A program made the position numbers and the translations under genes. Shown one piece after another: positions 7,472-14,196 of a stretch of DNA of 25,766 bases. The DNA is from CAZVAN01 sp964625245 (lineage in GTDB: Bacteria; Patescibacteriota; Saccharimonadia; Saccharimonadales; UBA10212). Position 1 is the first letter of the stretch. Every line of letters begins with the position of its first letter. The stretch covers positions 1 to 25,766 of the forward strand of contig CAZVAN010000015.1 in assembly GCA_964625245.1 (NCBI GenBank), written 5' to 3'. The notes beneath the pieces were generated by a model. That model was not told the DNA's origin, made no database searches, and saw only the letters and a list, made by a program, of their open reading frames with translations.

Positions 7472-8683
7472 ATGTGGAATGGAAATTTAAAAACCGCTAT
7501 TTCTAGTCTGCGCCGCAGTAAAGTGCGGACTATCTTCACTATGATGGGCATCATTATAGGTATTAGTTCGGTGGTTACCGTCGTAAGCTTAGGTGAAGGA
7601 CTTAAACATCAAATTACTGGTCAGCTCAAAGATCTTGGTCCCGGTGTTGTTTCTGTTCGGCCCGGCAAAATTGTCAGCAACTCCAATAACCTTAATCTCT
7701 TAGCACTCTTTAACACTAGTACCCTAACACCGGCCGACGTTAAAATTATTGGCCAGCTACCGCCGGTACAAGCCTCGGTGCCGATTGATTTTGTAACCAG
7801 CTCAGCGTCAAGTGAAGGCGGCGAACTTGATAACGTTTTTGTGGCCGGAACTACTCCACAGCTTGCCGAACTACTCCACCAGCAAGTAAATTTTGGAGAA
7901 TTTATTACAGCCGATAATCAGGATCAGAACATCGCCGTAATTGGTGCCGATATCGCCCAAAAAATGTTTCATGAGGTCAACCCCGTTGGCTCAACCATTC
8001 AAATAGGCGGCCAGGATTTTATAATTCACGGTATCTTTAAACGCTCGCCTAATAGTTTTTTGTCGGCCACCCAATCGGACTTCAACTCTTCTATCTTCAT
8101 CCCCTTCCAGCCGGCCCTAGATTTGGCCAAGGGACGGGCTAACATTATGCAGATTTTGGTGAAGAGTAAGGACTCAAACCTGGTTCAGCCGACCATAGAC
8201 GCCGTGAACGCTTACCTGCTTAAAGCCCACGGCCAGCAGGATTTTACGGTGTTAACACAGAAAGATTTGCTTAATCTGGCTGGTAACCTGGTTGATACAG
8301 CTACTGGGTTCATTGGTGCTATAGCCGGAATATCGCTGCTGGTTGGCGGCATCGGCATCATGGACATCATGCTGGTTAGCGTCAGTGAGCGAATGCGCGA
8401 AATTGGCATTAGAAAAGCCATTGGAGCCACCAACCAGCAGATTCTAATGCAGTTTTTAACCGAGGGTTTAGCCTTAACTATCGGCGGCGGTATAATCGGT
8501 ATTACTCTGTCGCTACTGATAAACCAGTTACTGCGACTTTATACTTCCTGGAAGCCAATAATCAGCGTACCGGTACTGATTTTGGCTGTTGTAGTATCGG
8601 TTATTGTTGGCCTAATCTTCAGTATCGCTCCGGCTCTCAAAGCCGCTCGCAAAGACCCTATCACCGCCCTAAGAGGAGACTAA
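7472..8683 (+). CDS. ABC transporter permease, MacB/FtsX type
   Basis: A 403-residue membrane partner of the upstream ATPase. The first membrane segment (about 18-42) follows the cytoplasmic motif LRRSKVRTIFTMMGIIIGISSVV. The extracytoplasmic MacB_PCD-like domain spans about 45-260. The C-terminal FtsX domain has three membrane segments, beginning with GFIGAIAGISLLVGGIGIMDIMLVSV. The family block SERMREIGIRKAIGAT follows, and the end APALKAARKDPITALRGD is typical. No MacA-like adaptor or TolC gene is nearby, consistent with a single-membrane cell. Such pairs export peptides, lipoproteins or drugs, or regulate wall hydrolases. It converges on the isomerase gene with a 3-bp gap. Confidence 0.95.
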   Translation: MWNGNLKTAISSLRRSKVRTIFTMMGIIIGISSVVTVVSLGEGLKHQITGQLKDLGPGVVSVRPGKIVSNSNNLNLLALFNTSTLTPADVKIIGQLPPVQASVPIDFVTSSASSEGGELDNVFVAGTTPQLAELLHQQVNFGEFITADNQDQNIAVIGADIAQKMFHEVNPVGSTIQIGGQDFIIHGIFKRSPNSFLSATQSDFNSSIFIPFQPALDLAKGRANIMQILVKSKDSNLVQPTIDAVNAYLLKAHGQQDFTVLTQKDLLNLAGNLVDTATGFIGAIAGISLLVGGIGIMDIMLVSVSERMREIGIRKAIGATNQQILMQFLTEGLALTIGGGIIGITLSLLINQLLRLYTSWKPIISVPVLILAVVVSVIVGLIFSIAPALKAARKDPITALRGD

Positions 8684-8686
8684 GAC

Positions 8687-9715
8687 CTAGCCAAGTTCTT
8701 TTTTGAATTTCTCGACCAGTTCAACAGGTGCTGGATTGACATTGTTGAGTAGTGCCAGATAAATGGTAACGAAATCGCCGTAAGCCACCGCCCAAACCAA
8801 CTGTTCAAGCAAAGTCTCACCTTCTATGTTTACAATATGTGGCGCCGGACGCAAGCCGGAGAGTAGCCGCTCGCCTATTTCAAATCTCTCTTGAACCCGG
8901 CGATGTTCCAGATTGCTTCGCAGTTCAATAACACCGTAGGGCTTATCAATTGGGTGGCTACTCCAGCCAATCATCTCGTTATGGTTAAACTCTGGGAGCT
9001 CACCCCACCAGGCAACATTCTTAGCATTCTCGTTAAAACCAATTTTCCACTTATAGGCAACCGGTGCCATTAGCGGACCGCCATAAATAACCGGCGATTT
9101 GCCAGCTAATTCCTCTGCTAGCTTCTTAGCCGGGTTTTGGCTGGTCGGTACTGTAGCTGCCCACTTGCTGACTTCAGATTTCAAAAAATTAGCAGCCCGA
9201 GTCAACTGAGATGAGGTAGACGTTTCATTCAGCAAACCGGCGTCTTCCAAAAGGGTTAGAAGAGCAACCAGATTGGAGAATACCGCGTATCGGGGCTGCT
9301 CGGCTTTAGGAATTTTAATAAAGGGGTAGTGCTTAGTGAGTGCAATTTGCTCAAGTTTGCCGCCACTGGCAATTACGGCAATTACGGCTCTTTTTTCTTC
9401 AGCTTCGGCCAGTGCCGATAATGCTTCTTCGGTGTTACCGGAGTAACTGCAAGCAATAAAGAGGGTGTTTTCGGAAACGTAGCTTGGCGCATGGTATTGG
9501 CGCGAAATTTCAAAAGGCAGTTTGTAGCCTGGCCAGCTGCGGGAGATTAGGGCCGCTAGCGCCGAACCACCCATGCCAGCGTAGACCACATTGTGAATAT
9601 CGCCAGATATCTTGGGCACTTCAAATTTCTGCAGCAGTTGCGCGGCTTGTCGCTCAGCAATGCCCAGAGCATCGGAACCGTCCCGCTGGTGGATGTACTT
9701 TAGGTCGTCAAGCAT
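8687..9715 (-). CDS. Bifunctional phosphoglucose/phosphomannose isomerase
   Basis: A cytoplasmic SIS-domain enzyme that interconverts glucose-6-P or mannose-6-P with fructose-6-P. It carries YAGMGGSALAALISRSW at the first SIS domain and CSYSGNTEEALSAL as the sugar-phosphate loop. The signature ELPEFNHNEMIGW separates this family from classical Pgi. An in-frame GTG at 9730 overlaps the AGGAGG site (9730-9735, minus) and cannot be served by it. The ATG at 9715 is chosen instead (342 residues), because the N-terminus MLDDLKYIHQRDGSDALG then matches the family. The 14-nt spacing is long. In a cell with few sugar pathways this enzyme could link glycolysis to mannose-derived envelope precursors (inference). 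Confidence 0.92.
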   Translation of the reverse strand: MLDDLKYIHQRDGSDALGIAERQAAQLLQKFEVPKISGDIHNVVYAGMGGSALAALISRSWPGYKLPFEISRQYHAPSYVSENTLFIACSYSGNTEEALSALAEAEEKRAVIAVIASGGKLEQIALTKHYPFIKIPKAEQPRYAVFSNLVALLTLLEDAGLLNETSTSSQLTRAANFLKSEVSKWAATVPTSQNPAKKLAEELAGKSPVIYGGPLMAPVAYKWKIGFNENAKNVAWWGELPEFNHNEMIGWSSHPIDKPYGVIELRSNLEHRRVQERFEIGERLLSGLRPAPHIVNIEGETLLEQLVWAVAYGDFVTIYLALLNNVNPAPVELVEKFKKELG

Positions 9716-9794
9716 AAGCCCCTTTAACACCTCCTGTTATTTAGTTATAATTGTAAATGATTGAAACTTATAAACCTACGAATTAGGGGGTGGA

Positions 9795-10235
9795 ATGTTC
9801 GACAATAGTAGTAATAACCAACCGGGGTCTCAATTTCAGCAGTCACCCACGTCCCTGCCCTTGCCGCCGGCGCAACCTCCGTACCCATTAACCCCTGCCC
9901 CAGTTTATGCAACCCCCACGGTTCCCACGCCGCAGTTTGCAGCTCCAATGCCTGCCGTTCCACTGGCTGACCCGCCTTCGGGTGATGATGCACTAATGGC
10001 TATTAAGCAGCATGCTCTGGCTAACCTGACACCGTTGGTCGGCCAAATAGATCAGTCGCCTGAGGAAAAGTTTAAGACTACTATGATGCTCATTCAGGCC
10101 TCGGATAACGCCAGTTTAATTAAAGAGGCCTACGCCGCAGCCAATCAGATAACCGATGATAAAGCCCGAGCTCAAGCCCTAATAGATGTTATTAACGAAA
10201 TAAATTATTTTACTCAGAAGCAAGATCAAAAATAG
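9795..10235 (+). CDS. Pro-rich protein with C-terminal helical domain, unknown function
   Basis: A 146-residue protein. Residues 1-20 are Asn/Gln/Ser-rich, and 20-70 form a Pro/Ala-rich disordered region with repeated PxxP, APxP and TPxP units. From about 76 a compact helical domain follows (DDALMAIKQHALANLTPLV, EEKFKTTMMLIQAS, SLIKEAYAAANQ, KARAQALIDVINEINYF). I do not recognise a named family. The layout resembles small adaptor-like proteins seen often in Saccharibacteria (inference). There is no signal peptide or membrane segment. A GGGGGTGG purine stretch just before the ATG may be the ribosome-binding site. It diverges from the isomerase and ends directly against the next convergent gene with no gap. 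Confidence 0.75.
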   Translation: MFDNSSNNQPGSQFQQSPTSLPLPPAQPPYPLTPAPVYATPTVPTPQFAAPMPAVPLADPPSGDDALMAIKQHALANLTPLVGQIDQSPEEKFKTTMMLIQASDNASLIKEAYAAANQITDDKARAQALIDVINEINYFTQKQDQK

Positions 10236-10610
10236 TTAGGTCTGTTTTCGCAAGCTGATAATGTAATGCAAGCTGGCAGCTGCGAAGCTAGCAACCGCAA
10301 ATATGGCTACTACGTCGCCAGGACCACTGTTAGCAAGTTGTTTGTTTGCGCTCGATGTTGAAGAATTAGAGCTAGAGTTAGTACCGGAGTCAAACGACGG
10401 CCTGGGCAAATTTTTAGTTTGAGCTGGCGCCGGTGTAACGATGTGGTGTAATTTGTGGTAAACGAAACGGCCGGTTAGAACTACCAGAAAAGCAAAGGCT
10501 AGGGCAGCAATCGCTAAAGCTAGCAGCATTGGCCAGCTGCGGCGCACATTCGTCTCCTGTTCGCTGTCAATCGGATACTGTTTCTCTGAGTCTTGGTCAA
10601 TTGTATCCAC
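10236..10610 (-). CDS. Membrane-anchored protein with sorting-signal-like C-terminus
   Basis: A 124-residue protein. It has a cytoplasmic acidic start (1-25), membrane segment 1 at 26-46, and an extracytoplasmic linker rich in Ser and Asn (about 75-89). The tail resembles a cell-wall sorting signal: QLANSGPGD (91-99), a hydrophobic stretch (about 99-118), and a short basic end (RKQT). Classical sortase signals are LPxTG. LANSG is a variant, and an additional N-terminal membrane anchor is unusual. The start is GTG at 10610, supported by AAGGAGGAG about 4 nt upstream and TATAAT at 10632-10637 (minus). The biological role is unknown. It could be a surface stalk or sortase substrate (inference). 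Confidence 0.75.
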   Translation of the reverse strand: MDTIDQDSEKQYPIDSEQETNVRRSWPMLLALAIAALAFAFLVVLTGRFVYHKLHHIVTPAPAQTKNLPRPSFDSGTNSSSNSSTSSANKQLANSGPGDVVAIFAVASFAAASLHYIISLRKQT

Positions 10611-10654
10611 TGCGCTCCTCCTTCTTACTTAATTATATTCCTGGCGTTAAATGA

Positions 10655-10697
10655 AAAGCTCCAAAGGTATACTATCCCTCCGGAGCTTTCCTTTTTT
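10655..10697 (+). terminator. Intrinsic terminator-like hairpin
   Basis: AAAGCTCC (10655-10662) pairs with GGAGCTTT (10682-10689) across a 19-nt loop. A run of six T (10692-10697) follows on the plus strand. No plus-strand gene ends nearby, since the closest ends at 10235, so the RNA it would terminate is not obvious. On the minus strand the stem lies between groEL and the GTG-start gene but lacks a long U-tract. Confidence 0.5.
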
Positions 10698-10725
10698 GGT
10701 ACCGAAATTTTTCTTTGTCTTCATT

Positions 10726-10852
10726 CTACTACGCTCACCGTGACTCGACAAACCCATTCGGATGTTATCTCGGAGAGATTGGTTTTAAAGCGAGGGAAAG
10801 GTAGTAGCTCGGCCTGGTTTGTTTACAAACTCGGCTTTTTTGCCGACCGAGC
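10726..10852. ncRNA. Candidate structured RNA downstream of groEL (strand uncertain)
   Basis: Nested complementary segments. CTACTAC (10726-10732) pairs with GTAGTAG (10801-10807). CTCG/CGAG (10744-10747/10791-10794) and AAACC/GGTTT (10750-10754/10781-10785) close a domain holding two hairpins, CAT-TCGG-ATG (10755-10764) and ATCTC-GGA-GAGAT (10767-10779). GCTCGG (10807-10812) pairs with CCGAGC (10847-10852) around hairpins GTTTG-TTTA-CAAAC (10817-10830) and TCGGC-T6-GCCGA (10831-10846). No known RNA family signature (RNase P, tmRNA, SRP, T-box) was found. It could be a separate RNA or a structured 3' UTR of groESL. Confidence 0.4.
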
Positions 10853-10853
10853 G

Positions 10854-10883
10854 TTGAAGGAAAAGCGTGAGGTTGTCCTTCAA
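10854..10883 (-). terminator. Hairpin just after the groEL stop
   Basis: TTGAAGGA (10854-10861) pairs with TCCTTCAA (10876-10883), an 8-bp perfect stem with a 14-nt loop, about 5 nt after the groEL stop codon. There is no clear U-tract on the minus strand, so it may instead be an mRNA-stabilising or pausing structure, or part of the folded region next to it. Confidence 0.5.
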
Positions 10884-10888
10884 AGTTT

Positions 10889-12529
10889 CTACATCATGCC
10901 CATGCCGCCCATATCGGGAGCAGCAGCCGGTGCTTTTTCGGGTATATCAACCACTAAGGCGCCCATAGTCATAGCCGTTCCGGCGATGGAAACAGCATTC
11001 TGAATAGCTTCCTTCGTCACCCGAGTCGGATCAACTATTCCGGCAGTCTTCATGTCAATCAATTTCGTAGCATCGTTGACATTAACACCCTGCCCCGGCT
11101 TGGCTTTTCGTACCTGCGGTAGCCATTCATCGGGATTTATGCCGGCATTTTCTAGCAAAATGCGGAAGGGCTGCTCAAATGTCCTAAACAACAAGCTCTG
11201 GCCAGCCAAGATTGAGCCACCCTCAGAGCTCGGCTTTATGGCAAAAATAAGGTTAACCAACGTCACACCGCCGCCAGCCACTACGCCCTCATCCAGAGCG
11301 GCCTTAACAGCGTTAACAGCGTCATCAACCCGAAATTTCTTTTCCTCAATTTCGGTCTCGGTGGCCCCACCAACTTTAATAACAGCCACTTTACCAGATA
11401 GCGCCGCGCGGCGTTTTTCAAGCTGCTCTCTGTCATACTCACTGCTTGCAGCGGCAATTTGCTGGTTAATTTGAGTAATGCGGGCTTTAACGGCTGCGGT
11501 GCTACCAGCGCCTTCTACAATAGTCGTGTCGTCTTTAGTAACAATTACTTTTCGGGCGCTGCCAATCATCGACAGTTCAGCGTTTTCAAATGTGGTCCCA
11601 CGCTCCTCAGAAATTACTTCGCCACCGGTTAAGATAGCGATGTCTTCCAAGATTTCTTTGCGGCGGTCGCCAAAACTTGGCGATTTGATAGCCACAGTGT
11701 TGAATACGCCCTTTAGACGGTTAAGTATCAGTGTGCCTAAGGCCTCGCCTTCCACATCTTCAGCAATAATTACCAGGTCTTTCTTACCGCTTTGGGCAAG
11801 TTTTTCCAGCACCGGCAAAAATTCCTGAATAGAACTGATCTTTTGATCGGTAATCAAAATGGCTGGCTTGTCGTAAACGGCTTCCATTCGGGCAGTATCG
11901 GTCACCATGTAAGGGCTAACGTAGCCCCGGTCCATGGTAAAACCTTCCACAACTTCACTTTCCAGGTCCAAGCCTTGCCCTTCTTCAACTGTCACTACTC
12001 CGTCTTTGCCAACTTTTTCCATAACGTCGGCAATTAAAGCGCCAATTTCACTATCTCCGGCGCTGATGGTAGCTACTTCAGCTACACGGTTTTTCTTACC
12101 GGCAATATCTTCGCTTAATGAGCCCAACTGAGCCAGTACATCGTGGGCAGCAGCTTCCAGGCCTTTTCTAAGCAGCATTGGGTTATGGCCGGCGGCGATT
12201 AGCTTGTTGGCCTCGTTCAAAATGTGGTAAGTCAGCACAGTAACGGTAGTTGTGCCATCGCCAGCCATGTCGTTCATCTTGCTAGCAGCTTGCTTTATAA
12301 GCTCAGCGCCTACTTTGTAGCCTAGAGTTTCATCGTCCTCGTCGGCAATTTCTACGCCTTTTGCCACAGTAACACCGTCATGTGTGACAGTGGGGTTACC
12401 GTAGCTCTTGCTAATAATCACATTTCGGCCCTTGGGTCCCATGGTGGTCTTTACAGCGTCGTAGAGAACCTGTGCTCCGCCCAAGACCCGGCGGCGGGCG
12501 TCATCATCGTAAAATACTTTCTTTGCCAT
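10889..12529 (-). CDS. groEL: Chaperonin GroEL (Hsp60)
   Basis: The cytoplasmic 14-mer that folds client proteins with GroES, using ATP. At 546 residues it has the normal length. It carries TMGPKGRNV, the nucleotide segment MAGDGTTTVTVL, the hinge region AAVEEG-like GVVTVEEGQGLDLESEVVEG, DEGVVAGGGVTLV, and the Met/Gly-rich flexible tail DMGGMGMM. The AGGAGG site (12535-12540, minus) lies 5 nt before the ATG and overlaps the end of groES, so the pair is tightly coupled. Expression should follow the CIRCE operator upstream of groES. Nothing unusual was found in the protein itself. Confidence 0.99.
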   Translation of the reverse strand: MAKKVFYDDDARRRVLGGAQVLYDAVKTTMGPKGRNVIISKSYGNPTVTHDGVTVAKGVEIADEDDETLGYKVGAELIKQAASKMNDMAGDGTTTVTVLTYHILNEANKLIAAGHNPMLLRKGLEAAAHDVLAQLGSLSEDIAGKKNRVAEVATISAGDSEIGALIADVMEKVGKDGVVTVEEGQGLDLESEVVEGFTMDRGYVSPYMVTDTARMEAVYDKPAILITDQKISSIQEFLPVLEKLAQSGKKDLVIIAEDVEGEALGTLILNRLKGVFNTVAIKSPSFGDRRKEILEDIAILTGGEVISEERGTTFENAELSMIGSARKVIVTKDDTTIVEGAGSTAAVKARITQINQQIAAASSEYDREQLEKRRAALSGKVAVIKVGGATETEIEEKKFRVDDAVNAVKAALDEGVVAGGGVTLVNLIFAIKPSSEGGSILAGQSLLFRTFEQPFRILLENAGINPDEWLPQVRKAKPGQGVNVNDATKLIDMKTAGIVDPTRVTKEAIQNAVSIAGTAMTMGALVVDIPEKAPAAAPDMGGMGMM

Positions 12530-12538
12530 TCTTTCCTC

Positions 12539-12805
12539 CTATTTCAGCGTGGCGATTATGTCTTCTTCTTTAACTAAGACATAGTCTTTATTATCAATTT
12601 TCACATCGGTGGTACTGTAGCTTTTATAAACAATTCGGTCACCTGTTTTAATCTCTTTAACTTTTGTACCAACCTTCAAAACTTTAGCCACTTTAGGCTT
12701 CTCGGCCGCTTTGTCAGGTAGGTATAGACCGCTGGCGGTCTTAGTCACGGCCTCTTCTTGCTGGGCAACTACCCAGTCGGACAATGGTTGTAATGGTGAA
12801 GACAT
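12539..12805 (-). CDS. groES: Co-chaperonin GroES (Hsp10)
   Basis: Forms the heptameric lid of the GroEL chamber. It carries PLQPLSDWVVAQ near the N-terminus and the mobile-loop region TASGLYLPDKAAEKPKVAKV, in which the usual GGI(V/L) element is SGLYL. GDRIVYKSYS and the C-terminal DYVLVKEEDIIATL are typical. An in-frame GTG at 12817 directly abuts GAGGAG. The ATG at 12805 lies 11 nt from that site and is the better start, giving 88 residues instead of 92. First gene of the groESL operon, it lies downstream of a CIRCE operator and a sigma-70-type promoter. Confidence 0.96.
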   Translation of the reverse strand: MSSPLQPLSDWVVAQQEEAVTKTASGLYLPDKAAEKPKVAKVLKVGTKVKEIKTGDRIVYKSYSTTDVKIDNKDYVLVKEEDIIATLK

Positions 12806-12864
12806 AATTAAACTCACTCCTCTTTAATATTTTCTCCAAAAGTTCAGCAAACCCCTGCTGAGTT

Positions 12865-12891
12865 CTAGCACTCATAATACCCGAGTGCCAG
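12865..12891. promoter_or_regulatory. CIRCE operator of groESL
   Basis: CTAGCACTC (12865-12873), 9-bp spacer, GAGTGCCAG (12883-12891), against the consensus TTAGCACTC-N9-GAGTGCTAA. The arms differ by one position. The spacer contains the groES -10. CIRCE is the binding site of the heat-shock repressor HrcA, so this predicts an hrcA gene elsewhere in the genome. Confidence 0.92.
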
Positions 12892-12903
12892 AAATCCTGT
12901 CAA
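12874..12903 (-). promoter_or_regulatory. groESL promoter
   Basis: On the minus strand, TTGACA (12898-12903) and TATTAT (12874-12879) are separated by 18 bp. The -10 lies inside the CIRCE spacer, so HrcA binding would block RNA polymerase. The 5' UTR further down contains the small hairpin TCAGCA-GGGGTT-TGCTGA. Confidence 0.85.
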
Positions 12904-12937
12904 GAGTTGTGGAAAAGTTGCAAAGTACCAAAAAATG

Positions 12938-12966
12938 TTGACTGATAGAAACGTTGTGCTTATACT
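12938..12966 (+). promoter_or_regulatory. Promoter of the first GC-rich cassette gene
   Basis: TTGACT (12938-12943), 17-bp spacer, TATACT (12961-12966). A start near 12973 gives a leader of about 26 nt containing the Shine-Dalgarno stretch AGGAAGGAG (12986-12994). This full -35/-10/SD layout differs from the leaderless pattern of most single genes in the window. Confidence 0.75.
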
Positions 12967-12998
12967 CTTTCTATCCATCCTCGACAGGAAGGAGTACC

Positions 12999-13355
12999 GT
13001 GTCCACAAAAGACACGCGCATCGGGTCCTGCAGCATCAGGCGCCTGGGGAGGTATGCCCACGTCCCGTGCACTAGGCCGGGCCATTTGCCGCCCGAGCTG
13101 AGAGACCGCATCTCTGAGTTCGCGGCCACTCATGAGCTCAGCCTGCGCCACGTCTGCACTGGCCGTAGGGCCGGAGACCACCTCTTCCGCGACATCGAGC
13201 AGTCTCGCGAGTTGCGCGGGAAGAAGAGGACCAGGCGTACCTCGATCGAGCGCAGAACGCGCCTCGTTCTCGAGCATTTCGCCGCCGAGATCGAGCTGGC
13301 ACTCGGGGCTCCCTCGCAGGAGTTCGTTCTCACGCCCGAGTTCGCCACAGCCTGA
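12999..13355 (+). CDS. Unknown basic protein, GC-rich cassette gene 1
   Basis: A 118-residue protein that I do not recognise. The start is GTG at 12999, placed 4 nt after AAGGAG, rather than an upstream ATG that lies before any Shine-Dalgarno site. It is Arg-rich, with cysteines at 11, 24 and 53. A basic central region (about 63-88, including ELRGKKRTRRTSIERRTR) is followed by an amphipathic helix LVLEHFAAEIELALG. There is no membrane segment. Nucleic-acid binding is possible from the charge alone (inference). By hand count about 82% of codons end in G or C, far above the neighbours, which indicates real coding and a different origin. It has its own promoter, and a strong hairpin starts 12 nt after the stop. 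Confidence 0.75.
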   Translation: MSTKDTRIGSCSIRRLGRYAHVPCTRPGHLPPELRDRISEFAATHELSLRHVCTGRRAGDHLFRDIEQSRELRGKKRTRRTSIERRTRLVLEHFAAEIELALGAPSQEFVLTPEFATA

Positions 13356-13366
13356 CCCCTCCCATT

Positions 13367-13399
13367 CGGCCCCAGGGTAGTAACCCTGCCCTGGGGCCG
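13367..13399 (+). terminator. Terminator hairpin of cassette gene 1
   Basis: CGGCCCCAGGG (13367-13377) pairs perfectly with CCCTGGGGCCG (13389-13399), an 11-bp GC-rich stem with an 11-nt loop. No U-tract follows. It begins 12 nt after the TGA stop. Confidence 0.75.
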
Positions 13400-13403
13400 G
13401 AGC

Positions 13404-13450
13404 CCTTGAGTCTTGTCTACCTAAGTAGGCAGCTTCACACAGACTCAAGG
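13404..13450. other. Two-level stem-loop in the cassette spacer
   Basis: CCTTGAGTCT (13404-13413) pairs perfectly with AGACTCAAGG (13441-13450). Inside, GTCTAC (13415-13420) pairs with GTAGGC (13425-13430, one G-T pair) around the loop CTAA. It stands directly after the gene 1 terminator. It may be a second terminator, a small RNA fold or a recombination site. Confidence 0.6.
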
Positions 13451-13459
13451 CGGATGGAC

Positions 13460-13496
13460 ACCGCGTGTTCCGGATTTTTTTGCCGGAACTCGCGGT
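13460..13496. other. Long palindrome with T7 loop in the cassette spacer
   Basis: ACCGCG-T-GTTCCGG (13460-13473) pairs with CCGGAAC-T-CGCGGT (13483-13496), 13 bp with one T-T mismatch. The loop ATTTTTTTG sits between them. The rest of the 13356-13621 gap is an AT-rich stretch (13500-13600) that holds the next promoter. Confidence 0.65.
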
Positions 13497-13552
13497 TTTC
13501 GCACTTTTTAAACTGCGTCTAGCTAGCTCTACTTATCTAATATATTTATAGA

Positions 13553-13582
13553 TTGACCTATTAACATTTATGGAACTACAAT
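13553..13582 (+). promoter_or_regulatory. Promoter of the second GC-rich cassette gene
   Basis: TTGACC (13553-13558), 18-bp spacer, TACAAT (13577-13582), within an AT-rich island between two GC-rich parts. The purine stretch AGGTAGGGG just before the GTG at 13622 serves as ribosome-binding site. Confidence 0.65.
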
Positions 13583-13621
13583 GAGCCTAGTCCAGTCCTT
13601 CCTCAACGAAAGGTAGGGGTT

Positions 13622-14053
13622 GTGGGTGAAGTACGGTCGAGATACGGCACTGTGCGTTTGGGACCGGCCGATGGCCAGCAGGTCGTCGTCCTTGTCTCCC
13701 CTCGCGGTCAGGACCTGCCCATGGATCGAAGGTCCATGTGCGAGTACCTCGAGAAGCTCCTGCCGGAGCAAGCCGAGCTCGAAGACTTGCCCTATCACGG
13801 CAAGAAGCTGAAGGGTGCTTGGGCGGTGGTCAAGTTCGCCGCCGGCGTTCAGCCGTACGAAGCGTTGAAGTTGACACTCCAAGCCGTCTCGCGGATCTAT
13901 CAGGCGCTCGTGCCTGACCGCGCGAAGAGCAAGGAGGCCAACCTCCGCAAGCTGCAGAAGAAGGAGCGAAAGCTCGAGAAGAAGCGAGAGCGTTTCCACT
14001 CCAGAATGGACAACGGCCGCTACCGCGGCCACATCGTCCAGCACTCCTTCTAG
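13622..14053 (+). CDS. Unknown basic coiled-coil-tailed protein, GC-rich cassette gene 2
   Basis: A 143-residue protein that I do not recognise. The start is GTG, after AGGTAGGGG. The N-terminal third looks strand-rich (SRYGTVRLGPADGQQVVVLV). The middle is a mixed helical domain (about 37-98). Residues 103-125 form a highly basic helix (NLRKLQKKERKLEKKRERF) ending in an aromatic, basic tail. There are no membrane segments. RNA or DNA binding is a guess from charge. About 80% of codons end in G or C by hand count, similar to cassette gene 1 and unlike neighbours. The gene has its own promoter upstream and two strong hairpins downstream, so it is transcribed alone. Confidence 0.75.
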   Translation: MGEVRSRYGTVRLGPADGQQVVVLVSPRGQDLPMDRRSMCEYLEKLLPEQAELEDLPYHGKKLKGAWAVVKFAAGVQPYEALKLTLQAVSRIYQALVPDRAKSKEANLRKLQKKERKLEKKRERFHSRMDNGRYRGHIVQHSF

Positions 14054-14066
14054 AGCCTCGCATTAC

Positions 14067-14093
14067 GAGGGCCGGGCAACTTGCCCGGCCCTC
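14067..14093 (+). terminator. Terminator hairpin of cassette gene 2
   Basis: GAGGGCCGGGC (14067-14077) pairs perfectly with GCCCGGCCCTC (14083-14093) around AACTT, an 11-bp stem starting 13 nt after the stop. A competing stem, CCTCG-CATTA-CGAGG (14056-14070), uses the same left arm. No U-tract follows. Confidence 0.75.
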
Positions 14094-14130
14094 ACACCGG
14101 GGCTCAGCCCAGCTCCTCACTACTGGATTA

Positions 14131-14160
14131 GCCGCAACCTGTCTTCTCAGGGGTTGCGGC
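14131..14160 (+). terminator. Second terminator at the cassette right edge
   Basis: GCCGCAACC (14131-14139) pairs with GGTTGCGGC (14152-14160), a perfect 9-bp stem followed by the pyrimidine-rich GCTCTTCCTTTT. It marks the end of the GC-rich region and shields the next gene from read-through. Confidence 0.75.
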
Positions 14161-14183
14161 GCTCTTCCTTTTATGAGCATTGA

Positions 14184-14189
14184 TATACT
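14184..14189 (+). promoter_or_regulatory. -10 element of the DDAH-like gene (leaderless type)
   Basis: TATACT with the 7-nt spacer TAAGCTT before the ATG at 14197. The same spacer TAAGCTT and ATG occur at the 22419 gene. No Shine-Dalgarno site is present. Confidence 0.6.
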
Positions 14190-14196
14190 TAAGCTT

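Noticed and set aside
10650..10727. Possible 25-residue basic peptide on the minus strand (MKTKKNFGTKKGKLRRDS...)
   Set aside because: It runs through the terminator-like hairpin, has no Shine-Dalgarno site and lies in a folded non-coding stretch.
12960..13448. Long open frames on the minus strand through the GC-rich cassette (also 13130-13348 and 13568-14044)
   Set aside because: They mirror GC-rich plus-strand genes that have promoters, Shine-Dalgarno sites and G/C third positions. The minus frames have no start context and cross the hairpins.
12930..14165. Target-site duplication flanking the GC-rich cassette
   Set aside because: The left and right edges were compared by eye and no convincing direct repeat of 4 bp or more at matching positions was found.
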